NCBI GenBank assembly: GCA_964035575.1
Contig: OZ037904.1
Span: forward strand, 992,001-1,056,000
Origin: Rhynchopus sp. YZ270_cl-10
Taxonomy: Eukaryota; Euglenozoa; Diplonemea; Diplonemida; Diplonemidae
Reading direction: 5' to 3'
Length of the DNA: 64,000 nucleotides
Shown here: piece by piece, positions 39,201 to 49,128 of the stretch
How positions within the stretch are numbered: position 1 is the stretch's first letter
How the letters are laid out: each line of letters opens with the position of its first letter
The notes under the pieces: model-generated
Databases searched by the model: none
Seen by the model: only the letters and a program-made list of their open reading frames with translations
Told to the model about the DNA's origin: nothing
Position numbers and translations under genes: made by a program

Positions 39201-40556
39201 ATGGAAATATGCGTGGATAGCTTTGACGGAGAGAAGTACACAGTCGAGGTGGGTGTGGATGATACAATTGCGGACATACGGCGGAAGGTGGCGTCTGCAG
39301 CAGAGTTGTGCGAAGACAGCTTTGACATGAGCTTCGGAGGGAAGCTGGTGGCCGAAGGAGACGACACAACGCAGCTGAGTGCCGGGGACACAATTGTGCT
39401 GACGAAGACGAAGTCGCAGAAGGACAACGCCATTGCAGCTCTTCGTGACTTGGGTGAGACAAGGCTGACGTCAGACAGGTTCGGAGGTCTGAGAGATCCC
39501 AATCTGCTTCATTTGTTTCTGCAGGCGGAAGTTGTCACTGAGATTCCCTGTTTATTCTTGTCAGGTGGCACATTCGAAGAACTTGATCTCAGTGGTGTGC
39601 CAGTTGTGACTCAAATACCCGACTTCTTCCTCACCAACTGCACATCATTGCACACTGTTGATTTATCTGGGTGGAACAATGTGATACGAATAGGGGGGTT
39701 CTTCTTCTGCAACTGCGCCGCATTGAGAACCGTTGACTTCTCTGGGTGGAGCCAGGTGACGCACATCGGTGACCAATTCTTCCACAACTGTACCTCGTTG
39801 ACGACACTTGACTTGTCTGGGTGGAAGAATGTTACACAAATACCCGACAACTTCCTCTCCAAGTGCACCTCTTTAAACACCGTTGATTTATCTGGGTGGA
39901 GCAGTGTGACGCAACTAGGGAGCGGCTTCCTAGAGAACTGCAGCGCATTGAGAACCGTTGACTTCTCTGGGTGGAACAGCGTGACGCACATCGGTAGCCG
40001 ATTCTTCTACAACTGCACCTCGTTGACCACACTTGACTTGCCTGGGTGGAAGAATGTGACGCACATAGAAAACTGCTTCCTAGAGAACTGCAGCGCATTG
40101 AGAACCGTTGACTTCTCTGGGTGGAACAGCGTGACGCACATCGGTAGCCGATTCCTCTCCAAGTGCACCTCTTTAAACACCGTTGATTTATCTGGGTGGA
40201 GCAGTGTGACGCAACTAGGGAGCGGCTTCCTCCAGAACTGCAGCGCATTGAGAACCGTTGACTTCTCTGGGTGGAGCAGCGTGACGCACATCGGTAGCTC
40301 ATTCTTCTACAACTGCACCTCGTTGACGACACTTGACTTGCCTGGGTGGAAGAATGTGACGCACATACCAATCCGCTTCCTCTCCAACTGCCTGTCTTTG
40401 AGAACACTGGACTGGTCTGGGTGGGTGAGTGTGACGCACATTGGGTACGGAGTACTTGACGGTTGTGACTTACGTAAATGCAACGTCACCGGATCGAGCA
40501 GTGTTGTGTCGGAATATGTGCACAGCCGTATCAAGCGCAAATGTGTGTGTATGTGA
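39201..40556 (+). CDS. ubiquitin-like domain fused to LRR (BspA-like) array
   Basis: 451 aa. The start is the ATG just after a CT-tract/AG (AG at 39185-39186); an upstream in-frame ATG exists at 39102 but would place the acceptor inside coding sequence. Residues 1-72 read as a ubiquitin-like fold: MEICVDSFDGEKYTVEV, DDTIADIRRKVA, FDMSFGGKLV, TTQLSAGDTIVL, in the beta-beta-alpha-beta order. From about 118 there are twelve 25-residue leucine-rich repeats of the form FLxNCxSLxTVDLSGWxSVT followed by HIG, the BspA or LRR_5 type. No signal peptide or membrane segment, so it is intracellular. LRR plus UBL suggests a ubiquitin- or proteasome-linked recognition adaptor, but no ligand can be named. 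Several repeats are nearly identical at DNA level. Confidence 0.85.
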   Translation: MEICVDSFDGEKYTVEVGVDDTIADIRRKVASAAELCEDSFDMSFGGKLVAEGDDTTQLSAGDTIVLTKTKSQKDNAIAALRDLGETRLTSDRFGGLRDPNLLHLFLQAEVVTEIPCLFLSGGTFEELDLSGVPVVTQIPDFFLTNCTSLHTVDLSGWNNVIRIGGFFFCNCAALRTVDFSGWSQVTHIGDQFFHNCTSLTTLDLSGWKNVTQIPDNFLSKCTSLNTVDLSGWSSVTQLGSGFLENCSALRTVDFSGWNSVTHIGSRFFYNCTSLTTLDLPGWKNVTHIENCFLENCSALRTVDFSGWNSVTHIGSRFLSKCTSLNTVDLSGWSSVTQLGSGFLQNCSALRTVDFSGWSSVTHIGSSFFYNCTSLTTLDLPGWKNVTHIPIRFLSNCLSLRTLDWSGWVSVTHIGYGVLDGCDLRKCNVTGSSSVVSEYVHSRIKRKCVCM

Positions 40557-40927
40557 TACGCGAGAATCTTTCTCGAGGTCAGCTGGTCATTACGCCGTTC
40601 AAACAACAGCCTTTTCAGTTTTGATGAATTTGAGTTTTGCATTTTCAGTTTCGACACCAAAAGAACGACTCCCTTTGAGCATTATCCCCCCTTGCAAACA
40701 CCACCACAGTACCCCATAAAACAGAAACACCACAAGAGATTGTTTACACCGTCCTGAGTTTTTGTCCGCGAATATGGTTACTAATTAGTTACTCCACTAA
40801 ATAAATCGAGCAAAAATATGGTGAACTCAGCGGAGCCCGGTTTTAAAAGTGCACATTTTTGATGAAAATACTTTTTTTGCAATGATCCCCGTTCATCTGG
40901 CTGATGAGTGGAAGCGGGAGTAGCACA

Positions 40928-41021
40928 TATCAGATATAAACCACGAAATGGATGTAGGACTGCATGGTTGGGTGTCCAAAGGTACACTGTTCACGAGAGG
41001 GCTGTTGTATTTCTAGTCAAC
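40928..41021 (+). repeat. S3 interspersed repeat
   Basis: ATAAACCACGAAATGGATG, GGACTGCATGGTTGGG, AAAGGTACACTGTTCACG, GTATTTCTAGTCAAC; the CCGGTACA segment is deleted. Confidence 0.7.
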
Positions 41022-41062
41022 TTTTTTTTTAAATAGAAAACCCAACTGTTTTTTCCACCCAC

Positions 41063-41064
41063 AG
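41063..41064 (+). promoter_or_regulatory. candidate splice acceptor before the BTB gene
   Basis: TGTTTTTTCCACCCACAG, 22 nt upstream of the ATG. Confidence 0.4.
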
Positions 41065-41086
41065 AAGACACCCAAATACATTTTTT

Positions 41087-41965
41087 ATGTCTGAACTCGG
41101 TCTGTCCCACCGCAGCCGTGTTGGTCTGAGCAATGCAGGTAGCGCTGTGCCCAGTGCACTTGGTGACAGCTTCGCCGCCCCACCACCGTCTACAGGCAGC
41201 GCTGCAGGCCCACCTGTTGAGGACCGTATTGTGGAACTCAACGTCGGCGGCACACCGTACACCACCATGCTCAGCACACTCCTCACCCACCCCACCAGCC
41301 AGCTCGCACAGACCTTCCAGGAGCCCTTTGCACTCTCTCAGGACCCTTCCGGACGCTACTTCATGGACAGAAACGGGCCCCTCTTTGCCCACGTCCTTGA
41401 CTATCTCAGAGAAGGTCAGGTGCAAGGTGTGTCCCCCGACGACATTCCTAAGGTAACACAGCTTGCAGGGGAATTCGCGTACTTCGGGTTACCCCATATA
41501 CTTCCCTTCGAGGAGCTGTTTAAGAGACAGGATTGGACTACGTACTCTATGTCAGATGCACGGAGGGGTGGCGGCAATGCAAGCAACGCAAGCAACGGTC
41601 CCAGCAAATATTCTCATGTTCGTGTCAAGGTTTTGGTGCAGAGTCCGAGCTCGGTGGTTCAGGTGGATCTGCCAAGGGGGTCGAAGGTGCCGAGACCGAC
41701 AACCAGTTTTCTCGATGACGTGCTCGAGCACTATGGGAGTATGGGTTATAAAGTGGTAGCAGTGACGTCGGAAGGGTCGATCTCAGTGCAGTACACCTTG
41801 GCGCGGGACAGCTCAGGGGATATAGACGGTGCGCTGCCCTCAGCGAATGGGACGCGTCCAGGCAGCCACCCTGCCTCTTCTCAGCAGAATGAGCTCCCCC
41901 CGCAGGTGATGGACATTCTCAATCGAGTGAGGGATATTAACGCGTCGGTGGGGCCGCAGAGATAA
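41087..41965 (+). CDS. KCTD-like BTB/POZ (T1) domain protein
   Basis: 292 aa. Residues 1-46 are Ser/Ala/Pro-rich. A T1-type BTB domain spans about 48-140: VELNVGGTPYTTMLSTLL, then GRYFMDRNGPLFAHVLDYLR, LAGEFAYFGLPHIL. These are the hallmark blocks of KCTD and Kv T1 domains. No channel pore or membrane segments follow, so it is KCTD-like, not a potassium channel. Residues 180-245 form a second small domain (HVRVKVLVQSPSSVVQVDLP, DDVLEHYGSMGYKVVAVTSE) ending in a polar tail. KCTD proteins often act as oligomeric substrate adaptors for cullin-3 ubiquitin ligases; that role is by analogy here. Confidence 0.88.
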   Translation: MSELGLSHRSRVGLSNAGSAVPSALGDSFAAPPPSTGSAAGPPVEDRIVELNVGGTPYTTMLSTLLTHPTSQLAQTFQEPFALSQDPSGRYFMDRNGPLFAHVLDYLREGQVQGVSPDDIPKVTQLAGEFAYFGLPHILPFEELFKRQDWTTYSMSDARRGGGNASNASNGPSKYSHVRVKVLVQSPSSVVQVDLPRGSKVPRPTTSFLDDVLEHYGSMGYKVVAVTSEGSISVQYTLARDSSGDIDGALPSANGTRPGSHPASSQQNELPPQVMDILNRVRDINASVGPQR

Positions 41966-42294
41966 CTTTTTAAGTCGATTTCAAAAAAAAAGAAAAATTA
42001 TGTTTTTCCAGCCGTCGTGATGATGAAAATAGAGACATCGTTGTTCTATTTTTTTTTGACCCACCATCACCTCCACTCTCCCCCAATGCAAAACTGATCA
42101 TCAATCTTGCCCAACTTTTCCTCGTTTTTGTACTGTTTTTATAGAATGAGTATTGCCAGATTAGATAAAAAAAATGGACCTCAATTTTTCATCCCAAAAT
42201 CCCCTTTCGGAAGTTTCCCAAAAAAAACACAATTTCTTTCAACAGGAAAAGAACCACACAGGGCGCCCCGAGCCCTCCTGGGAGAGGTAGCAAC
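41966..42294. other. spacer before NDUFV1
   Basis: T- and A-rich. It contains TTTCTTTCAACAG ending at 42245, a candidate acceptor 50 nt before the start codon. No gene. Confidence 0.5.
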
Positions 42295-44031
42295 ATGAAG
42301 AGAGGTGTTGGCAGCCTGGTAGCTGCTGCACGTGCACAGACACGCCGGCTGACCGACCTTGCCGGGAACGACCTATCTGAACCGCTCTATGTCCCACAGA
42401 AGCTGGAAGCGAAGAAGGTGATCATCGGATCAGGCACAACACAGAACATTGAGTACCCCGACGACACCTTCCTGAAGGATGAGGACCGTATCTTCACCAA
42501 CCTCTACCGCGATGGGTCTCCCTGGATTGAGGGTGCCGAGAAGCGTGGTGACTACTACATGACCAAGCAGCTTATGTGCAAAGGCCGCGACTGGCTCATC
42601 CAAGAAATCAAAGCAAGCGGTCTCCGTGGCCGTGGTGGAGCAGGTTTCCCCTCCGGTCTGAAGTACTCCTTCATGCCCAAGAAGAAGCCGGACGATCGTC
42701 CCAGCTATTTGGTCATCAACGCGGATGAGTCCGAGCCGGGTACATGCAAGGATCGTGAAATCATGAGGCACGACCCACATAAGCTTGTGGAAGGGTGCAT
42801 CCTCACGGCCGTCGCAATGGGAGCGCGTGCAGGGTACATCTACTCGAGAGGTGAGTACTACAATGAAATTTGTGCAGTGGACCGTGCCATCCAGGAGGCA
42901 TACGCAAAGGGGTACCTTGGGAAGAATGCGTGCGGCAGCGGCTACGACTTTGACCTTTACACAGCGAGAGGTGCTGGGGCGTACATCTGCGGGGAGGAGT
43001 CTGCCCTCATCCAGTCCATCGAAGGTAAGTACGGCAAGCCCCGTTTGAAGCCGCCGTTCCCAGCAGCGGCAGGTCTGTATGGTTGCCCCACCACGGTGAC
43101 GAATGTGGAGACGGTTGCGGTGATCCCGACCATCCTCCGGAGAGGGCCTGACTGGTTCCAATCGATCGGGCGAAAAAACAATGCTGGCACGAAGCTCTTT
43201 TGCATCAGCGGGCACGTCAACCACAGAGTCACAGTCGAGGAGAAGATGTCGATCCCGATGCGTGCCCTCATTGACAAGCACTGTGGAGGTGTGCGTGGTG
43301 GGTGGGACAACCTTGAGGCTGTCATCCCTGGTGGGTCCTCTTGTCCTGTCATGCCAAAGTCGCTGTGCGACGACGCATTGATGGACTTCGACGACCTGAA
43401 GGATAAGGGCAGTGGGCTGGGCACGGCCGCAGTCATCGTTTTCGACAAATCGACGGATATGGTGAAGTCCATTGCAAGACTCTCACGTTTCTACAAGAAC
43501 GAATCCTGCGGACAGTGCACACCGTGCCGTGAAGGTACCGGATGGCTGCTCGACATCATGCACCGTTTCGTGGTCGGCAACGCGCGTAAGGGAGAGATCA
43601 GCATGATCGACAACATCACACGGCAAATCGACGGACGCACCATCTGTGCGCTCGGAGCTGCCGCATCATGGCCAGTCCAGGGTCTCGTCAAGCACTACAG
43701 ACATCACCTTGAGGCTAGGATCGACGACTACACCAACCAGACTCCTTACGTGGAACCTGGTGACTTTTACTTCAAAAAGGTATGTGAACTTTCCGGGGTG
43801 TTTTTAAATTGTGGATCATATGTAGATGGGAAGACGAACTTTCTGCGGTGTGTTCGACAACTGAACGTCTTCATTCATCAGCGAGAGTGTCTTTATCTCA
43901 AAAGAGAATCATGCGGACAGGGCTTGGGTTTTATCTTATAAAAAATGCTATTTGTTACCACATCAAATAATTTACAGGTTATGGACGAGAAGGAGAACCC
44001 GGGTGCAAACACCTACCGCAGAATCACGTAG
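42295..44031 (+). CDS. NDUFV1: NADH:ubiquinone oxidoreductase 51-kDa flavoprotein subunit, two exons
   Basis: Exons 42295-43779 and 43978-44031, intron 198 bp (GTATGTG...TTTACAG); the product is 512 aa. It binds FMN and one 4Fe-4S cluster and accepts electrons from NADH in the peripheral arm of complex I. Visible motifs: the glycine-rich NADH/FMN region [19 protein letters not shown], the [15 protein letters not shown] block, [31 protein letters not shown], and the cluster ligands [12 protein letters not shown] with the fourth Cys in [11 protein letters not shown]. The first 30 residues are basic and Ala/Leu-rich ([19 protein letters not shown]), consistent with a mitochondrial presequence. 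Without splicing the frame runs on to a stop at 43939 with an unrelated tail, while exon 2 restores a polar C-terminus like that of orthologues. No key residue is missing. Confidence 0.95.
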
Positions 44032-44147
44032 TTTGCTTGTAGATGTTTTCCCTGTGTTTTGTGTGTTCTGTGTTCGTTGTGTATCCCCTACCCCTGAAGG
44101 TTATTTTTAGAGAAAAAACAAAACAAAACAAAACAAAAAAATGGCTG

Positions 44148-44175
44148 ATGTATCACATCCTCGGGTGTCTGCATA
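44148..44175 (+). repeat. S1 repeat fragment
   Basis: TATCACATCCTCGGGTGTCTG, lacking the AAGTTTTC end. Confidence 0.4.
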
Positions 44176-44468
44176 AAAGAAGCAAAAGTAAATGAAAAGG
44201 ACTCATGGCGTAGTGCTGTGTTTTTTGTGGTGTGCACTCCCCTGTAAACAGGAAAGCACAAAATAAACAAAGCAAGAAAAAAAATAACCTTTCCCCACCC
44301 ATGGAAGAAAAAAAATCTTTTTTTTTTTTTCGTCATATTTGTTACGTTCAGTAGGTCCCCTATTCCCACCCACTCTCTCTCCTCCCATTTTTTAAAAGAC
44401 GTATGGGCCCGATGTCCATCATCTCGAGGTGTTCTCTTTATATTTTTTTTTTTTTTGAAAAATCATAG

Positions 44469-44731
44469 TGTGAGAACGATCGTGACGGTTTTTTTCAAGA
44501 TCTTGAACTTTTTTTCAAGATCTTGACATTTTTTTTTTTTTTTTCACGATCGTTTTTTTTTTTCACGATCGTTTTTTTTTTTTCCCCTAGTAGTACAAGG
44601 GGCATGGGCGTGAAATGGGTGGCAAGGGAGAGTTTCTGGGTTCTACTTGGAATTTTTGACCGACTCTTTTCCTTGAAACGATTTTGTGGCGAATCTTTCA
44701 AATAAAGCAAAAATCGAGAACATTCTCACAC
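44469..44731. mobile_element. TIR element containing CGATCG palindromes
   Basis: Ends GTGTGAGAACGATCG and CGAGAACATTCTCACAC. The inside has repeated CAAGATCTTGA and CACGATCG motifs separated by T-runs. The right third resembles other debris (TTTCAAATAAAGCAAAAATC, compare 45095 and 23075). Confidence 0.6.
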
Positions 44732-46062
44732 CAGAATCCCCCCCAACGGATGTCGCCAGCGAGGCACTAAAACCAGAAAACCGTTTTTACCCATGGCAAG
44801 TGCCACTATAGTGGCGCACGAATGCCACACGTTGGTAGGGGTAATGGGGTTCTACTCATTTTCGTAAAAACATTTTTTTTCTGTGTGACAATAATAAGGC
44901 AAGAATCGACAACTTTCGTGAAAATGTCATATCGTTGGATGCTGGAGGGAGGTGGGTCAACCCTAGGAAAAGGACTTTTTTTGGCGCTCACCCCCAAAAT
45001 CACCCCCTGCCTCGTGACTTCGCCCTGCAAACAGAATTCTACTCAAAATCGTAAAATAAATTATATTTCGTAAGAATTGATGTCGATCTTTTAGATAAAG
45101 CCAAAATCGAGCAGTTTTGATGATTAGGTTAGTGCAGCCGTAACAAGGAGAACACAGGGTAAAATCCCTTGGTTTTCCCTTGCTGTACTGTATGTGTTAA
45201 AAAGTGTATATTGGTGTACGGGAGAGACGCGCGTTTAAAGTTGCAACATTTTTAGGCTGATTGACGTGGGCCTGGCATGCCCCATTTTTCACTTTTTACC
45301 ACCGATTTAATTCGATCACCATCGAACACTGGGAAAATTTCTTGGTCAGTTTGGGGTATAACACGTGTATGACCTAATTTTAAGTGGTCAGAAGTGGAGT
45401 CTGACCCCCGTGCCCATCATTTTTGAGCATCTTTTTTGGTTTTCCTTAGCACAACGTAGGAGAAGGCGAACTGTTTACAAGGAGGGACAGGGTCGAGCGT
45501 GAGTGGGTCACTGCAGTGGCTCACGATACACTGAACGGGTTTGCGGCTGGGAGGGAAACGTTTCCACTGTTACAGGCAAGTCACAAGGGGGTGGTGACTT
45601 GTGTGGGAGAAATGGGTACGGACAAGACTGTATGCGTTTAGTCCCAAGAGCCTTCACTGATGTCAGAGTCGTGATGCTCAGCATCATCATCAACTTTGGG
45701 GTCCTCAGCTGTCGCGTCGCAGTCAATATAGCTCCCGCACGCTCCTTCTCCTCCTGCACCAGCTTCTCCTCATCCCACCAACCATTCTCTTGTGGCGGCT
45801 TGCTCTCGCGCAAACTGCGTGCTACGACCACAAGCTTGTGCAGCTTTGGTGCAACTAGCCAGTTGCGCCTCTTCTCGCTCATCCACCCATCGTACTGAAG
45901 ATGCGCTCAGCATGTTGAGGCACAAATGGAACTCAGGGGAAGAGCTGTGTGCTGTGGACAGAGAGGCCAGGGTTTGGGGTGCTGTGTGAGCTACAAACGC
46001 TCCCCTTCCCTCCTTAGAGCTAACAAACATTACCCGTTGTCTTGCAAGAACTTGCCCAATTC

Positions 46063-46304
46063 TGCAAATTGACCCCACCACTGCACGGGCGGCTTCCAAA
46101 AATGCAAATAAGGACCCTTTTCCACAACCTTCCTTCACAGAAGGGTCAATTTTACAAACCCGGATTTTGAGGAAAATTTTAGCCGAAAATGGGCCCACGT
46201 ATAAGTGACCGGGCTCATATTTCTCAAAATTTAAGTGGTCAAAAAATCCAATTTTCGAGATTGACCCCACCACTGCACGGGCGAATCCCAAAAATGTAAA
46301 TAAA
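46063..46304 (-). repeat. inverted copies of the 261-bp dispersed satellite
   Basis: Reverse-strand matches to the unit at 23502: GATTGACCCCACCACTGCAC occurs twice, with TTTAAGTGGTCAAAAAATCC between. One copy is complete, the second partial. Confidence 0.75.
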
Positions 46305-47179
46305 GACGTTTTTGGCCCAAAATAAATCTGCCAAAATTGTGTCCCGGATTGGATTTTGGACTCCGGACCCCATATTTAGAAATAGCCCTGTGTTCTAAAC
46401 AATGAGCATCACAGCGGTTGACCCTGGTATTTTTGGTATTTTTTGAAAATCTCAGCTCAAAAAATACCAAAAAAAAAAAATACAGGGTTTTGGATTGAGG
46501 CTGGGGTGGAGGAGTGGGGGCTCCGCCCACCTCTCACCTACCCCCCACAGAATTCTATTTTTAGAAGACAATTTTCTTCTATTTTACCGGAAAAGGAAGA
46601 TGCACTGCGGCGCGAGCTTTCAACCCACCCTTCCCGCGACATAGTAGGCAATTTTAAGCGCAATTTTTAGAAATGTTGCGTACCGTGGCTTCGCCACGAG
46701 TTTAACACTGAAAAGATGGGGAATATGCTTGAACGCGCTGTTGCCCTGTTTCTCAGCAACAAGCGTCCCAGATTCAAGAGAAAACGGAGGTGTTCCTGCT
46801 GATGGCGGAGGAGTTGGAAAACGTCGCTCCCCCCGTATTTGTTTCCGGAATTGAGCTTCTGAGGACCTTTTTCGCGCGAAGCGCGAAAAATTTTTTTTTG
46901 CCAAAAAGAAAGAAATTGGGCGTGGAATTCTAAAATTTTTCGGGGAAAACGGCATATTTAGCGATAAGTATGGGGAGCTGCGTAATCCCTGTTGCGTGAC
47001 CCCCCCAAATTCTAAAATCTGTGGGACAGCGTGCTCTGACATAGGTTGTACTCATTAAAAAACCGGTAAAAATACAAGTAATGTGTGATGGTCAAAAGTG
47101 CAAAATTCCTTCGCCAATGCATTATTTGGGCATTTGTTATACCTGGAGAATATGGTCAGATCACTCTTCAGACCACCAG

Positions 47180-47310
47180 CCAACGAAATATACCGTAATT
47201 GTACAGAGGTTGGACAGTACAAAAGTTGGGCTTTTGGCCAACTTGGCCTGGTGTTGAACGCCGCATCCCCCGCCACAATGGGCATAAATGTCCTCTTGGT
47301 CCGTAAAGGG
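47180..47310. mobile_element. right end of a second piggyBac-like element
   Basis: Ends GGTCCGTAAAGGG directly before TTAA (47311-47314), matching the right TIR of 22952-25389. The inner part (ATATACCGTAATTGTACAGA, GGTTGGACAGTACAAAAG) matches 24351-24400. I found no left end, so the element is truncated or its left end has diverged. Confidence 0.65.
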
Positions 47311-47829
47311 TTAAAAAGAGTGTCTCACGATACACATACAACCACTCGCGATTGGATAGATATTGTAACAAAGGGAATTCAGAACAAAACAACACCCTGC
47401 CCCATACACACTAAATTGCCATGCTTCAAGAGCATGCCTGCCGGGTCAAAAATTACTGTGGCAAAAAGGCAGCAAGACCACCCACAAAGAGTGTGAATTG
47501 TATTGGATGGACAGGGGTTTGCACAGTGATGATGTTACTACGACTAGGTTTTTGGCGATATTACATGTGCATGTTACATGCCATGCCGTGACGTGCTGCT
47601 TCATGGTATACGCATGTCATAGAATGTCGCGATTTTTTACGATTCGTATTTCGGGTTTTGCGAATTTTGTTCCAGAAAAGTACACCCCAAAAATGGCAAA
47701 AAAGGTGACATTTTACGTCAAAACACCGCTAAAAGTTACTCTCGGCCGATTTCAGGGGGGTTGTGGGCACCTGTGGGGGCTCCCTCCCTGGTGTGGGCCA
47801 GCGATCAACGACATAATATGGGAAAAAAA

Positions 47830-48020
47830 AAACGATCGTTTTTTTTTTCCTTCACGATCGTGAAGAAAAAGGTGCTTTTTTTTCACGATCGTGAAGAAAA
47901 AAAAAAAAAAAAAACGATCGTTTTTTTTTCTTCACGATCGTGAAAAAAAAAAAAAAAAAAAAAGACCGATCACTTTTTCCCAGATTCGTAAAAAAAAAAA
48001 AAAAAAAAAAAACGATCGTT
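47830..48020. repeat. cluster of TTCACGATCGTGAA palindromes in A/T runs
   Basis: At least three perfect 14-bp palindromes and several CGATCG halves, alternating with runs of A or T 8-20 long, giving nested inverted symmetry over about 190 bp. It is probably a decayed foldback element related to 44469-44731. Confidence 0.65.
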
Positions 48021-48159
48021 TTCACCCTATGAAAAATTTCTCTGTAAAACAAAAAAAGGTGAAAAACATTGAGAAAAAAAAATTGGGGAAGGGGAGAGGG
48101 TAAGTCCACACATTCCAACTGTTTTTCAAAAAAAAAAAAAAAATATAATGAGGACTGTA

Positions 48160-48198
48160 GGTGACTAAGCGGGAGAGGCTTAGGTTCATCTTACCAAA
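48160..48198 (+). repeat. S2 hairpin repeat
   Basis: GGTGACTAAGCGGGAGAGGC, TTAGGTTCATCTTACC; a near-perfect stem. Confidence 0.65.
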
Positions 48199-48302
48199 AT
48201 TTTCTCTCTTTTTTTTTTCTGGTTTTTTTTTTTCCCCTTTCTGTTTATTTTTCTCTACAACCACGATACAAACCAGATCCCCCATATTTTTTTTTAAAAC
48301 CA

Positions 48303-48357
48303 ATGCCCGTGCGTCCGCCGATGAACGGCGAGGCGTTTGCACTTTCAAGTTCTCTTT
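48303..48357 (+). repeat. S4 interspersed repeat
   Basis: GCCCGTGCGTCCGCCGATG, AACGGCGAGGCGTTTGCAC, TTTCAAGTTCTC and a 17-T run. Confidence 0.7.
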
Positions 48358-49128
48358 TTTTTTTTTTTTTTAGTGTCAAAGGCTTGCATGGCTGCTCAGC
48401 TGTCTTATCTCTGTGTGCAAACTAATATACACCAATCCGCAACTATACCTTCCGTAGTTGGTGTGGCTGAAAGGGCGCTATTTTGTGCTACTTTCTGCTA
48501 TTTTCTGCTATTTTGGGGTCGTCAGCCACACCAGTAGTACAAAAAAGACTTCGACTGACATTGAGTACAGATCTTCTTATGCCAATAGGTCCCATATATG
48601 GACATATGGTTTTTGGATAGTTGAAGGAGTAAAAAAAGATGGGATTTTTTTAAAATGGGTGGGAAAAGCAGTGTTCAGAGGGGGGGGTAATTTGTGTGTT
48701 TTTTTTTTTGGATCTGCAGGGGGTGGGATGCGGGGGGGTGGGAGGGGAAAATGATTTAAAAAAAAATGCCAAAAAAGTAAGACCAACAAGAAATATATAA
48801 AAAATGGCGCAAAAAAACAAAAAAGCAAAAACAAAAACAAATCGTTCGATGCAACACACAACAAAAAAAAAGTTACTGGAGTATTTGGACAAACAATTAT
48901 CACACTGCAGGCACCACTGAGGACGTCGCGCGGAGTCCACAACAACGGAAAGTGGATGATGTGCCTGCGATCCACCCCACCCCCACTCCACCCCCCCAAG
49001 CAGAAAGAGAACGGAGGAGTACACTCTCCTCAACCGACCGGTTATCAGATTTTCAAAAAAAAAGCACACCCTCAATTCCCAAACCTCCAATCTCCCCCCA
49101 AAGGAAAGCAACACACAAAAAAAAAAAC

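Larger units (their letters stand above)
40557..41086. other. intergenic with one S3 copy
   Basis: Short AT-rich spacer. The AATGATCCCCGTTCATCTG element (40880-40935) runs into S3, which ends in the T-tract before the BTB gene's acceptor. Confidence 0.55.
44032..49128. other. gene-poor region of transposon debris
   Basis: Contains a TIR element (44469-44731), a relic of the PSMA3-intron element (45255-45325), an inverted pair of 261-bp copies, the right end of a second piggyBac-like element, palindrome clusters, and S2 and S4 copies. A GC-richer patch at 45480-45990 opens in several frames and may be an eroded gene, but no frame is convincing. Confidence 0.55.

Noticed and set aside
45508-45882. 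Possible minus-strand gene of about 124 codons in a GC-richer patch
   Set aside because: The patch is open in more than one frame on both strands, the protein resembles nothing I know, and the frame ends without a clear exon or domain. It is probably an eroded gene or part of an element.
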